A stretch of DNA of 64,000 nucleotides. Source: Istiophorus platypterus. Its lineage: Eukaryota; Chordata; Actinopteri; Istiophoriformes; Istiophoridae. The notes beneath the pieces are model-generated. The model searched no databases and was not told where the DNA came from. It was given only the letters and a program-made list of their open reading frames with translations. Positions 47,401 through 59,900 of the stretch are shown here, one piece after another. The stretch spans positions 3,781,643-3,845,642 of the forward strand of contig CM029116.1 in the NCBI GenBank assembly GCA_016859345.1, in the 5' to 3' direction. The position numbers and the translations under genes were made by a program. Within the stretch, counting starts at the first letter, position 1. Each line of letters starts with the position of its first letter.

Positions 47401-50265
47401 AGTAGAGATTTACTGAAAATCAGTAGGCAAAGATGAAAAGACCAAGACCAAGCAACACTTTGTCCAAAGTGGCTTCTTGCTTCTTTTTTTTTTAATTATT
47501 AATGTTTTTCTTAGACATTTGGGGGATAAAACAAAGGAGATGCAAATTCTCAAGGACAAACGGTAGATGTTGAACAAAATATGATAATTGATAATATATA
47601 TAGAGCAAAATATGACCTGAAAAGTTAGACTGAGCTAAAAAGTGAGACTGTACTAAAGATGTAGCAGATACGCTGAACGCTGCACGAATACACGGTTCAG
47701 CAATGTGTGATACGTTAGGAAAGCGTGTGTGGGTTTCATGTTAAACTACCTACAGTACATTATAAACGTGCTGTGATGTGCTAGATGCTGTAGTCGGACC
47801 AATACTGGGTCTTTTGAGTCCAACACAGATATAGATATTGGAGTTTTTTTTAAATCCGTAATAACTGTATCATTCAGTAGTAATTTTTGTTTAAAATTGA
47901 CACGATACATAAAACTATTTTTTTGACCAAGTGACCAAGATATATTCTGAGCAGGACATTTACCGTTGAAGGAATCAACTCGTTAATGCACTTTGTTTGA
48001 CAAAATATGTAATAATGACCTAAAACTGAATTTACCGTTTTTTGTTCTGCAGTTACTCGTGACTCATTGGCCAACATCAACTCATCCCAGTATCTCTGCA
48101 ATAAGTCAACAGTGGCAGATGTACTGGCCTGACTGGGCTAATGGTCCTGCTGGCTCTGCCTCTGAGGACTTTTCTAAATATTGAACTACCAACAGTTTAT
48201 CTCTTTTTTTTTTCTTTTTTACCTGGTTATCTTCTGTGCAGCTGTCACACAGTCTCTCCCTCTTACATTTCTTTCTTTATTCCCTCCTGCATCTCAATGT
48301 CTCTCGCTCTCTCTCTCTTACCGCTTGAGGAATATTTTTTTTACTCCCTTCTGAGTCTCGATTCCTCCACTCCACTCCCGCCCTTTCCTACAAACTCTCT
48401 TTTCTTTCCCGAACCATGTCTCTGCCTCCTTGTGCGAATCCCACTGATGCCTTCGCTCTTCTCGCACCTTGATGTTTCTTTCCGTTTGTCTCTTGATCCA
48501 TTTCGCTCTATCTAGCACCGGTTTTGATCTCACTATACCTCTTGTTTTCCCTCAATCTTTCACGCTCTCTCTCCCTCTCACACACACACACTCGCCTCCC
48601 TTCGCGTGGGCTGCCTGCAGATCAGAGTTGACATGTCTCTCAGTAAGCTGCGGAGTTACCGAGCTCCTTGATTCATCCCCAGCTATCTGGGTGACCCATT
48701 TCTGCACAAACTCACACAATTTTAACGCCTCAGAAATGAAGCGCCGTTAAGTGTTCTGCAACATGAGAGCAACAGTGCGTCTATACTGCCAGGATGTGAT
48801 TCATTCTCCGCTATAGATCTATAAATCCAGCCTTTAACATCTGAATAGTGGAGCACAGCGAGGGGCCTGTTCTTGGCTTTGTCCTACATGAAGAACAGAC
48901 GTGAAGACACATTAAACAACCACCAGAATCCAAGCGGATGAACACATTTTCCCTTTTATCCCTTGCACCGCAGAATAAGACCCTCGCCTCCGTCTGTACC
49001 GGGCCCCTGCAACAGATCCTAACGAGCGTTTCTCGATTTAAACGCGGCCGCCAAAGGTCCAGCCGGAGCTCGGACAACAGACGGTTTGCTGATCCCCCGT
49101 CCACCCCAAACCTTTTTGGTCCGAAGACACGTAGCCAATCACACAGACCACTGCAGTGACCGGGACGACCCCTGAAGAGGAAGGAGAAAAAAAAAAGTAC
49201 TCACCTCGTAAAATGGATCATTTAGTTCTTTTTGCACACACTGACTTTAATGATTAAAAACCAGCATCTACGGGCATTTTGCTCCACAGACACGACTGAT
49301 GTGTCCTTTGAAAGTCTCCGGATCACAGTCAGCGTTGAGCTTTTTCTTTTTTTTTTTCTTTTTAAATTCTAACTGGGTCACAGTCAAATTTCACAGTATA
49401 TTTTTGCATAAGAGACATTTAATGATCTCATAAAATGTTATGCGTGGCCACAGCCGAAACCGGGGCGGCAGCACAAAGCGTAGTGTGTTGGTTAAAGTAC
49501 CACCTGCAGTTACAGCATTAAAATGCAGCTTACACCTCAATGCATCACCACTTTAACACTTCACCTCCTCACAACAAGGATCCGCATATATATTTCTGCT
49601 GTTAATACTTAAAGGCTGTTCGTAGGTAATAAGAGGGAGGTGCTTTTACTTTGGGTGGTGTGTTTATACACTGTGGTGTTGCCATGATTGAATAATTCAG
49701 AACTTCCACCACCGATAGACTGAAAGTGGCCCCGGGGACAAAGAGGAACCAGCGGGCGCCGTAGATCGGCTGGTTTCCTGAAACTTTTCCCTGCGGGGGA
49801 ATGAGGCGCTGAGACTTCTTGAAGCGTGGTGGAGAAGCAGTGAGAAGATCCGAGGATTGAAATGCAGAACTGGGGTTGTGTCTCTCTCTATGGGCTTTTG
49901 TGAGGTTAGAAATTAATTTCCGAACAGGCTCGTCAGTTTATAATATTGTCCCACTGTGCTGAGGGAAGCAGCTGGTGAAATAAAAGTTAAATTGATTACT
50001 ATCGAATACATTTCAGCCTATGGGATAAAAAGAAAATCCTCCCAATGGCTCCTCCTGGAACCAACGAGTGGGAACCACCGTAAATTACCTGAGTGTTGCA
50101 GGTAATCGGGGGCCAGCGCTGAGCCCCCACCCCCCCCACCCCCCCACCCACCGACCCCTGCGCGTGTTGAGTCGCCGAGTCCGCTCCACGTTTTTCCCCG
50201 CGCCCTTGTTAAGGCGCCGCGTGCGTTATAGGGAGAATTAGAGGAAAAACGCCGGGACACAACAA

Positions 50266-50274
50266 GACGAGGAG

Positions 50275-50309
<35 letters not shown>

Positions 50310-50313
50310 GGGG
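50266..50313. repeat. GGA/GAGGA purine repeat in the galnt17 promoter
   Basis: GAGGAGGAGGAAGAGGAGG-type triplet repeat, purine-only, CpG-rich surroundings. Confidence 0.9.
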
Positions 50314-50567
50314 GGCGTGCGGAACAACAGGAAAACGTCGCTATGCGCTGACAGGATGAGAGAAAACGCGAAGGAAGACGAGAGATCGGGACGTTTCTCT
50401 CCGCCGCCGCCGCCGCAGCCGCAGCCGCCGCGTCCCCGGAGCATCTCTACCTCCGCCGGAGGATGCTGCGTCCGTCCGACCGCCGCCGCCGCCTCGTGAT
50501 CCGCGCAGTCTCCTCACGCTGGCTCTGTCGCCGTGGTCATTACAGCGTGTGACTTGTGGGGGTGGGA

Positions 50568-50655
50568 GGAGGAGGGGGAGGAGGAGGAGGGGAGGAGGAG
50601 GAGGAGGAGGAGGAGGAGGAGGAGGAGGAGGAGGAGGGGAGGAGGGGGGGGCTCG
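50568..50655. repeat. long GGA repeat in the galnt17 promoter or leader
   Basis: About 88 bp of GGA triplets with G-run interruptions, ending in G7. GGA repeats readily form G-quadruplex-type structures. All frames are open, which explains the artificial poly-Gly, poly-Arg and poly-Glu frames (and poly-Pro on the other strand). Confidence 0.92.
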
Positions 50656-50938
50656 GGGACCAGAGAGGTTGACGGAGCCGTTTGGGAGGTTTTTTGGGTT
50701 TTTTTTCCTCTTGAGCATCCGCGAGGATTTTCTGCGCTCCTCAGTCGCATCGCTGCGAAGGAGGGAGAGAGGAGAGGAGGGAGACTCGACCGGGTCCTCA
50801 GTCCAGTTCCTCAGGAGCATCCGATCCTCAGGCTCAACAGATCCCGTGCCTTTGTTTTTGTTTTTGTTTTTTTGTTTGTTTGTCTTTTCGTCTTAAAACA
50901 CCTTCTTCGAAATCGGGCTCGGAGCGGCGGTGGCGCGG

Positions 50939-51094
50939 ATGAACGCCGATGGCCAGGCGCCCCGCATTTCCCCAGCGGAGGTGGTGGTGGTGGTGGTGCC
51001 GGGGGGGGTGCAACCGAAAATAAGCCCGGTGCCGAACGGTGAGCGAGCGGCTCCGGCGCCGACGAGCCGCCGCGGCGTCCCCGCGCCCGTTTAA
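50939..51094 (+). other. possible upstream ORF in the galnt17 leader (51 codons)
   Basis: The frame opens with ATG (GCGGATGA context), runs 51 codons including six consecutive valines (GTG repeats), and ends at TAA 144 nt before the galnt17 start codon. A donor-like AACG, then GTGAGC, lies inside it (GT at about 51039), so part of it may be spliced out. If present in the mRNA it would be expected to lower galnt17 translation. No homology was recognised. Confidence 0.3.
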
Positions 51095-51238
51095 CCCGGT
51101 TGGCGGATCGTGCCTCCCGCAGCTCTCCGCGCGTCGCGAGCCGAGGGAGCCCGGAGTCTGTGACACGTACTGCTCCTCCAGAGACCCCCCCCCCCCCCAT
51201 AACCCCACCACCTCCACCAGCGCCGCCGTCACTTTTTA

Positions 51239-53122
51239 ATGGCTTTTGTGCTCAGAAGATGGAGGGTCCTGCTGGTGCTGAACGTGGTCGCCGTCGCCGG
51301 GTTCATGACTTTCTGGGCCAAGTGCAACACGCGCAGCGTCCAAGCCGCCGGGCCGGAGGCTCGGGCCGACGGGCGGAGGCCCCGGGGCAACGGGACGGCG
51401 CAGGGGCCCGGCGTCAGCCATGAGGTGCTGCTCAAGAGGCTGAGCTCGCTGGAGGACGTGGTTTACAGGCAGCTGAACGGTAAAGTGCCCCGGAACGTTT
51501 TCATGGAAACGAACGAGTCGGTCTGACTTTTCCTTGACTTGTGACAAAGTACCGGGTGAGACCGGAGAAGTCCGTTAACATCTGGTGCCGGTTTCCGGGC
51601 CTCCCGCTCTGCACCTGTCACATGACTATTCCAGACGATTTTTTTAAAGCAGGTTTGACAAGATAATGCAAAGCTTCACCGACATTTAAAGAAAATTTCA
51701 CCTGCTGTTAAGAATCTGCCACCTGCTGTGCCCAGGTAGCAAAGATCACCGGTAATTTGACAGAAAGTAGTTTGAATAACCTATGTCGGTGGCAGATTTG
51801 TATTTGAATTGATGAGGTTATGGGTAAATAGGTCAGTCTGCTCTTTTCGCTGCAAAAAATGCAAAAATGTATTTAACATTTTCAAATTGATTAACTGAAG
51901 TTTAAGTGCAAAATTCACAACGCGCACGTTTATTTGTTTTCCTCTTCTCCCCCCTCATCTTTAAAGCATTGTACTGCTTTCACGTATCCCCAGGTGGGTG
52001 TAAATGTTTCCCCTCCCTCCAGGGAGGTCAGAGGTCAGAGGTCAGGGTCGACGGCAGAGCAGAAGCTTCTAGGTCTTCGGTGCCCTCAGGACACCTCAGC
52101 AGGATGTTTGCCGGTCGCAGCTCGTCGCACCGAGGCACAGGCGCTTTTAATGACTCCGCCACCCGCGTGTTCGCCGACTCGCAGGGAGAGGGATCTTATT
52201 TTATCCCCAGTTTGAAATCCGTGAAAGAAGGAAACTTCATTAGCAGCTCGTAGCCTTGAAATGGAAACGTCTTTGACTCTCATCCTCAGGCAAAGTGCTT
52301 CTTTGAGTGCAGGAGCCACAGACCTCGGGGAGGGGAGGGGGGAGCCCTGGAATCGGCCCTTTTTACACGTCCCTGTTCATAAAGTGTGTCCTCACATCGT
52401 AGGGTCTCAGTGCGAATCTGTGGCGGCCGAAACGTGTGGCGCTGTGATTGGGGGGGGGGGGTAAAGCCACAGGGCTCGTCACCGGGTGGGGAGTGACTCA
52501 GCTAGATTAAAGGATCCCGCCATGTAACCCCCCCCCCTTTTTTTTTGCCTCTCCTAGGTCTGTCCAAATCCCTGGGCCTGATCGAAGGCTTCGGGGGCCG
52601 GGGCAGAGGCGGCCTCCCCGCCACCCTGTCCCCGGCCGAGGAGAGCGACGCCAAGTACCTGAGGGAGAAGTACGGCTACAACGCCTACCTCAGCGACAGG
52701 ATCTCTCTGGACCGGACCATACCGGACCACCGCCCCAGCAAGTGAGTGCCTCTCTGGTGGGGGAACTTTCTTTTTCACTTCCAGTGTTGTTTCACCACAA
52801 CCACACAGTATATTCTCTCCTTTACCCCCTAGCGGTATCAAATCATGCACATCATTTTGCTTTGGAGCTGAGATGTGCTGTATGAGAAGTTAAGTTCTTC
52901 TCCACAAACGACGTTCCTGGCACTCAGCTTTAATCTGAACTACATTTTCAGTAGGAAAAGTTGCGGTGGAGACTGTTCAGGGCCTCGGCTGCTTCGTCAG
53001 ACTCACAATCACCCGATGGTTTAGGTTCACACCCGGGCCTGAAGCACGGCCCTCACAACCTGACCCCTCTCACTACTATGCTGCTGATTCACTCGCGCCA
53101 GCTTTATATATATATGTGTGTA

Positions 53123-53153
<31 letters not shown>

Positions 53154-53469
53154 ACAGACAGATTTAGATTTTCACTGTTGCCATTGAACACTGGGATGAA
53201 AGTTGAGCGGGCGTCATCTGTGTAAAAGTCCCAAATGTTCACGCCGTGTTGCACAAACGCCGAAATGTTCATCTGGCATCAGTCACTTTTTGCAGTGAAC
53301 ATTCGGTGATGTTCTGCTTCACCTGTTCCTTTTAATCTCCACCTCCCTCTCCCTCTCTCTCTCTCCCTCACGGCCTCTCACTCTCACGTTTGATGAAGTC
53401 GGACTGTCAGGCTTGCTATCGATCTGCAGCCACGAGTGCATGAGCACATTGGTCCAGCTACACACATGC

Positions 53470-53513
<44 letters not shown>

Positions 53514-53882
53514 TGGCACTCCTCTAATTAAGGATTTAAAAGGCCACACCTCGAGTTGTGTTTCCGTGTCACCGATGGGCGTGTACATCTATGTGCGCAT
53601 CCGTGAGTGTGTGTACTGTTCACCAGCCCCTGCTCCGTTCATTGTGTTTGTGTTTGTGTTTGTGTTTGTGTTTGTGTTTGTGTTTGTGTTTGTGTTTGTG
53701 TTTGTGTTGTGTTTGTGTTGTGTTTGTGTTTGTGTTTACCTCCACCCACGCTGCAGGTTTTCCTCCATCCACGCCCCTTTAAAGAGTCTGTCTGTGGCCC
53801 ACATTGCTGGTTAAGCTGGTAAATGCACGTCAGTCTGAAAGTCGCTGATGATGAGAAACCCCTCGGTGCATGGTGCCTACGG

Positions 53883-53933
<51 letters not shown>

Positions 53934-56900
53934 GGGGATGGTAGGGCGGATGGCAATCAGAATCCGGCGCCCCCATTTGTCACCTGGGGGGGTCTTTAAT
54001 GTTGCTGGGATCAAAGTGGCGTGCGGAGCGTGCTGGGTTGCGATATCTTCGGGCTCAGCAGCAGCGTGTGAGCTGGAGTCTGAGGAGTCTGCTGCGTTTG
54101 GCTGAAGGTCCCTTCACACTGGGGAGCCGGAGGTGGTGGTGGTGGTGGTGGTGAAATGGGGGGGGGGGGGGGGGGGGCAGAGAGATGTAGAGAAACAAAG
54201 ATCAATTGCTCCTTCATGTAGTATTAAGTAGAGACGCTGTAGTTTTGGGGGATGTGCTCCAAAGTTGCTCAATGTCTTTCAAGAAATATTCCATTGTTTT
54301 GTCCAGGCCTAAGCGGAGATAGTCGACCGACACGTACAGTAGCCGTGGCTGATGTTCTCAACCGGTTTTCACGTATACATCAGCTGACGGGTCAGAAGAA
54401 GCCACATTGGAGAACTGTAAGGAGAAGAGCCACCGGGCGACGAGCGGACTCTGGCAGTCCCGTTCAGATTAGTCGGTGGGGCTTGCTTGTAAAGCGACGA
54501 CTTCACATTCGTCACACTTGTAATCGCTCATGCTCCCCTCTATCTGCTGCCGAACGCCACCGCCGCAGCCGGTCGCGCTGGTTCGCGCCATCCCTGCCTT
54601 CCCCTGTTCCCCATTTGTCCCCATAACTGCTCCCTCGTCTCTTGCCTTGTACATTATGTCCATATATTCCCCATATCGCTCCGATATATGTCGCTCTGCT
54701 GCCCCCGTTCCTCCCCCTGAGGGTTTTCTTTTGATTCGCTCCCTTCAGACGGCCGCGCTGCCGAGTGGTTTCATTCAGAGAGTTTCTTCAAACACGGTGC
54801 CTCTTCAGCCACCATACGTCCGTTTGTTAAAAAAAAACAAACTGCCTAAATTATGTGAGCTAAGCGTCTGGTTGAAATACATTTCTAGCACACAAATTAT
54901 CATCATTATCATGTAAGTAAAATGTATAAATAAAGCCTCAGATGTCTAAGTCCTTAGGGTTTCTTATCAAAAAGCTTGAAATAGGCAAATAAAAACCTCA
55001 CCCTTGTTCCTGTTTAATCCACTAGCAGCTATGTTGGCATCTGTTTTCTGTCAGAAAGCCTTAAAAGAAAAAAGAAAAAAGTCTTATCTGACCTCGTGGA
55101 TTTTCATCAAAACGCTGGATTAATTATAGAATCTCTCATAATTAACATTTTGTTCCACATGGAAATAAGATTATTGATAAAAGAAAATAAGACAAGGACA
55201 GGAACCAAGTAAAGAAAGGCATTTCCTCTGCCACTCTTGACAGACTCAGAGCCAAAGCCTCGCCCTGCCTTGTAGTTTCCTGTTCATCAGAGCTTTTTAA
55301 ACAAACCAGCAGTAAACATAGGCCCCAATCTGCAGCAGACACAGTAAACGGAAAAAGAAACAATCCATGTGATTATAGTTGAACAGGAAGCGGCCTTTCA
55401 GCCTCATCGAGCAAGACGTCAGCGGGTCCGTGGAGGCGGTGTGGTTGCTCACGGCAACCACGGCGGCGCCCGGGGTGCGGGCCGCTCAGGTAGGGAGCCG
55501 GGAAGGATCCCCTCTTTACTGACGGTGCCGCATGTTTGCGTGTCCTCTCTGCAGGTGCAGGAAGGTCAGCCACCCGAGGGACCTCCCCCAGATCTCCCTC
55601 ATCTTCATCTTCGTCAACGAGGCGCTGTCCGTGATCCTGCGCTCGGTCCACTCCGCCGTCAACCACACGCCGGCCCACCTGCTCAAAGAAATCATCTTGG
55701 TGGATGACAACAGCGATGACGGTCAGTAGAGACGGAAGATCTTTGCCTCTCCCAAATCCCCCTGGTTTGTCACATCTCAATTAAAATGCAGTGTTATCCC
55801 GAAGAGCCCAGTGACCTCTTTTCTTTGTCTTTTTCTTACCTTTAGCCATCACAAATGGCTCGTTCGCAGCCTTTATTCTGTGAAACGAAGGTACAAAGAT
55901 GCAGCCAGAAACCTCAAGGTGTTGAAGGGGGCTTTTAGTTAATAGGATTTAAGTGAAGAGTATTAGCAAAACTGATTTTTTTTTTGAATATGAAAATTTA
56001 TATAAAGCACAAAATATTGACGATTAGCAGCTTAACTAAAAGGATCAGCATCAGCCTTCAAATCCCCCGGCTGTATAAAGCTTACCGCACGCACGGACCC
56101 CGAGGGGCCTCAGGGCTGCACCAGTTTTCACCCGGGATTCTTTAATTTTTCTACAGACAAGAAAACTTATGCCACGTGGCTTTAGAGGAATAGTTTGACA
56201 TTTTAAGTATATATGATTCTTTGCTTCCTTGCCAAGAGCTGGATGAGAGGACTGATGCCACGCCGGCCGGCAGGCTAGGTTAGCTCAACTTAGCAAAGAG
56301 GCCAGAAACGGGGAGAAACACCTGGGTCCAGTAACAGTAACGAATTGGCACCTGTGTGGTAACACACAACAGTAAGAGCCGTTGTTTGTACTTGCTGCAC
56401 GCATGTCACCCGTGAGAACGCCGTCGCCGCGCCACGTAGGGCGTGGCTCCACGGGACGATGATGTCGGACTTGTAATGGTGCTCTGTTGGCATGACGAGC
56501 CGATGAGCCAATGAGCAACTCATAGACAACAGCCTCTGTCGTTTCGCTCGAGGGGGGCGGCGTTTGCTGGGGTGCCGAATTTTTTTTTCCTGCTAGACGG
56601 GCAGACAGAGGTGGAGTACTCGCCACAATTGGATGTCATGGTAGAGATGTGCCTGTCTTATTTATTGGGCCGAGCCGGGGCTTTGAGAGAGAGAGAGAGA
56701 CGAGGGAGACGAGGGAAAGGGGGATGGAGATGAAACCAGGCGAAGCAAAAAGGAGAGAGGAGGTATGAGAAAAGTGCAAGGGGTGTTTGTGTTAGGGGGA
56801 GGAATTAGGAAAGAGGGGATGAAACTAAAAGAGAGGAAGAAAGAATGAAAGGGTAGATGAGCGAAGAGGGCCGACTTGAAAACAAGCGCAATGAAATGGA

Positions 56901-59900
56901 GGGAGGAGGAAGAAGAAGAGGAGGAGAGAGACAGAGGTGAAGAGGCATCCGAGAGTGAAAGGAGAAGCTGGGAGAGCAAACCAGGCTATTAGAGAAAGTG
57001 GCAGAGAGAGAGAGAGAGAGAAAGGATGAGAGACAGAGGGGCTCTAAGATAAACAAGGTCAGACAGACAGGAGGAGAGAGAGAGAGAGTAAAAGCCTTGG
57101 ATATCAGGAGGAGAGAGAGAAGGAGCAACAGAACGGAAAGCAGAGACAAATAACGAGGAAACGCGGAGAGAGATGAGATAGCCGAGGCTTTCAGGGACCA
57201 GGAAGCCGATGTTTCACTTCTCTTACGGTCGACAAAGACCGAAACCAACAACGCGTTGGTCCGTCGCTCAACACTTGCTGACTCGCCCGGCCCGTCTGTT
57301 CCTCTCACGCCCGTCGGCCTCATATAAAAGGACTGATTCATTTCCTAGAAGATCTGGGCCCCGTAGCGCTCAGCAGATGACTCCAGAGCAGGAAACAGTA
57401 AAAAGCGAATGATTGGGTTTAATTGCACTCATGCACTTAAAGGATTCGGTTTATGAGATGTTTGGTCTTGGTGGAAATTACATTGTACTCACAAAGCTGA
57501 TTGCTGAGATGTGGGAGCGTGGTGACTAAAAATAAATCCAAATGGGCAAACGCAGGCTCAGTGGAAGGGAACGGTGAAATAAACATCCTTCACGGTTCAT
57601 AGACCCGCCTCCTGGTTCAGCCGTGACCTGCCCGTGTTTGTCAGAGGGAGGATTATTAGGGACGTGGCCTCGGGAGGCTGAGGCATCCCTCCGGTTGCGT
57701 CGGCCGGAGCTCGGAGCAGCGCCGCGTCATTCCTGATGCGTCACCTGTGGCGGCGCTCTTTGCGTCGGACGTTCGTTCGCGTACGTGTCAGTCCCGGCCG
57801 ATGTGGCTGCGACATCACGGCTATGAGCTTGTAGGGGTCAGTGCTCGCCATCATCATCTGTATCACACGACCCACTGCAACACATCATCTACAGTCTGTT
57901 GTGTGCTGAACTCTTTAGTTGTAATCCACCAGCAAAACAGATTTATGGGTTAATTGTACACCAATAATTGTTACAAATATTACAAAGTAATTTTAACCAC
58001 TTTGTAGAGTCATAGTTTCTTAAATGCATCGGTTGCTTCAGTGATTATGTTGAACGTCTATATTCCAGTAGAGGACAGGTTTTTAGCACCTCTGGAACAA
58101 ACCAAAAAAGAAAAGAAAAGAATGATCTCAGTGTTGAAAAATTCAGGATTTACCGACCGAGTTTTGATCATCGAGTTCGGAGCTTAAACGGCGTTTCAGG
58201 CCCTTGGACACAATTATCTCCCCCACTGGAGCAAGTTATTTATGAGTGGTGTACATATGCTTCCAGTTCAGATGTGACGGACAGGAAAGTGGAGAAGTGT
58301 TTTGAAATGGCAACACAGTCATATAGGTTTTATGGGCTATGTCTAATCCCTGGTCTATAGCATGAGGACAGGAAGAAACATAAAATTTGCCACTTTACTG
58401 CAGAGACATGATCTATTCTTTTGCCTCAATTGTTCGGGCGTTCGGAAGTCGGGCTCAGCTACTGTGCCGCCAAACTGGGGAGTGGCGGTGCTTCGTTACG
58501 CTGTTCGAAGGACTCGAGGGGCCGGCGGGAGGACGATGATGCCGGGATCTCGGATTTATGGACGCTCTCTCCCCAGCCATCGCCAACGTGCCGTTACTTA
58601 CTTACGTACTTATTTATTTATGTGTTTATTTATTTTCGCCCGACTGCAGAGCAGCTGAAAGGGCCACTGGAGGAATACGTGAACAAGCGCTACCCGGGCC
58701 TGGTGAAGATTGTCAGGAACCAGAAGAGAGAGGGGCTGATCCGGGCCAGAATCGAGGGCTGGAAGGTGTCCACCGCCGAGGTGGCCGGGTTTTTCGACGC
58801 GCACGTGGAGTTCACGCCATCCTGGTGAGTATGGCCGGAATCGGAATGGGGATAACTCATGGCGGGATAACTCAGGACGGGATAACTCAGGACGGGGTAA
58901 ATCAGGACGGGATAACTCAGGACGGGATAACTCAGGGCGGGATAACTCAGGGCGGGATAACTCAGGACGGGATAACTCAGGACGGGATAACTCAGGATGG
59001 GATAACTCAGGGCGGGATAACTCACGCGGGGTTAACTCACGACGGGATAACTCAGGACGGGATAACTAATGACGCCCACTTTCACAAAACATGCAAGGAA
59101 AACACATTGTCTAAAAAAAACACCCCTTTTTAGGGTAGAATGAACTTCACTTGAACATTTATGAATAAAGGAAGTCAGTAAATCCAAGCCTAATAGTGGG
59201 AGACCCTCTGTATTACATATTGCAACAGCGGCAAAAACAAAAATAGACTTTATGCATTGCCTGACCAGAAAAGTTTTAAAGTGCTGAACGTGAGAACAAA
59301 AGGACAGCGGCACGAAAACGACCACACAAAAAGCAATTTCACACCCGAGAGGTTTAAAGATAAGGAGAGAAGGAGGCGCCTGTGGAATCAGGATTAAAAG
59401 ATACTGTAGGACATATACCTCATTAAATAGCAAACAAAACATAAAAGGGAGCAATAAAGTGGGACACCGCTCGGACGTCCGTTCGTTCAGGAAAGTCCAA
59501 TTTTAGGGATCGTTACAAAGACTAGAGCGATTTGGCCGGGACGCCGGCGCCTGAGCGCTCCCGACGTCTCTGGCCACGTCCCAGCGCCCCCCCCCCCTTT
59601 CCGTGGGTCCTCGGTTTCGATTTCTTTTTTTCTTTCTTTTTTTCCCCGGCTCAGCGTGCGCTCTAGAGCGTGTACACAACCCAGTTCGCTCAGCATAAAT
59701 AGACACATGCCCTCCGGAGCTGCGCCGAGCTGAATCAAATAGAATCGGTAATAAAGTCGGGACAACTTGAGGGACTTCTCTGGCTGACTGAGGCGGCTCG
59801 GAGAGAGGAGCAGATCTTAAGAGGACCGAGTTTTGTCTTTGGTTTTTGGTTTTTGTGCCTTTTAAACTTGCACGCATGTGTTTTCGTTTTTTTCTCCACC

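Larger units (their letters stand above)
43801..50079. other. intergenic region between rhbdd1 and galnt17
   Basis: No gene is supported. It contains three diverged dispersed repeats (listed separately), C/G runs (45390, 45605, 45828, 46365) and pyrimidine-rich sequence at 48200-48590. A short frame at 48053-48127 flanked by splice-like signals was considered and not accepted. Confidence 0.55.
50080..51238 (+). promoter_or_regulatory. galnt17: galnt17 CpG-rich promoter and 5' leader
   Basis: GC and CpG content rise sharply from about 50100 to 51540, covering exon 1. The block contains GGA-repeat purine tracts (50266-50313 and 50568-50655), CCG runs (50400-50425) and several upstream ATGs. 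The main ATG (51239-51241) is chosen because it alone gives the short basic tail plus membrane anchor typical of the family. No TATA box was recognised and the transcription start is unknown. Confidence 0.6.

Noticed and set aside
48053..48127. Short segment with splice-like signals on both strands (minus reads RYWDELMLANESRVTAEQKT)
   Set aside because: No neighbouring exons and no recognised family; probably a repeat fragment or chance.
50341..50820. Minus-strand 159-codon poly-proline frame and plus-strand poly-Gly/Arg/Glu frames
   Set aside because: All arise from the GGA triplet repeat in the galnt17 promoter region.
58558..59133. Long plus frame with GITQD repeats (and SYPVL on the minus strand)
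   Set aside because: It is the 15-bp minisatellite, open because its period is a multiple of three, and it overlaps galnt17 exon 4 in the wrong frame.
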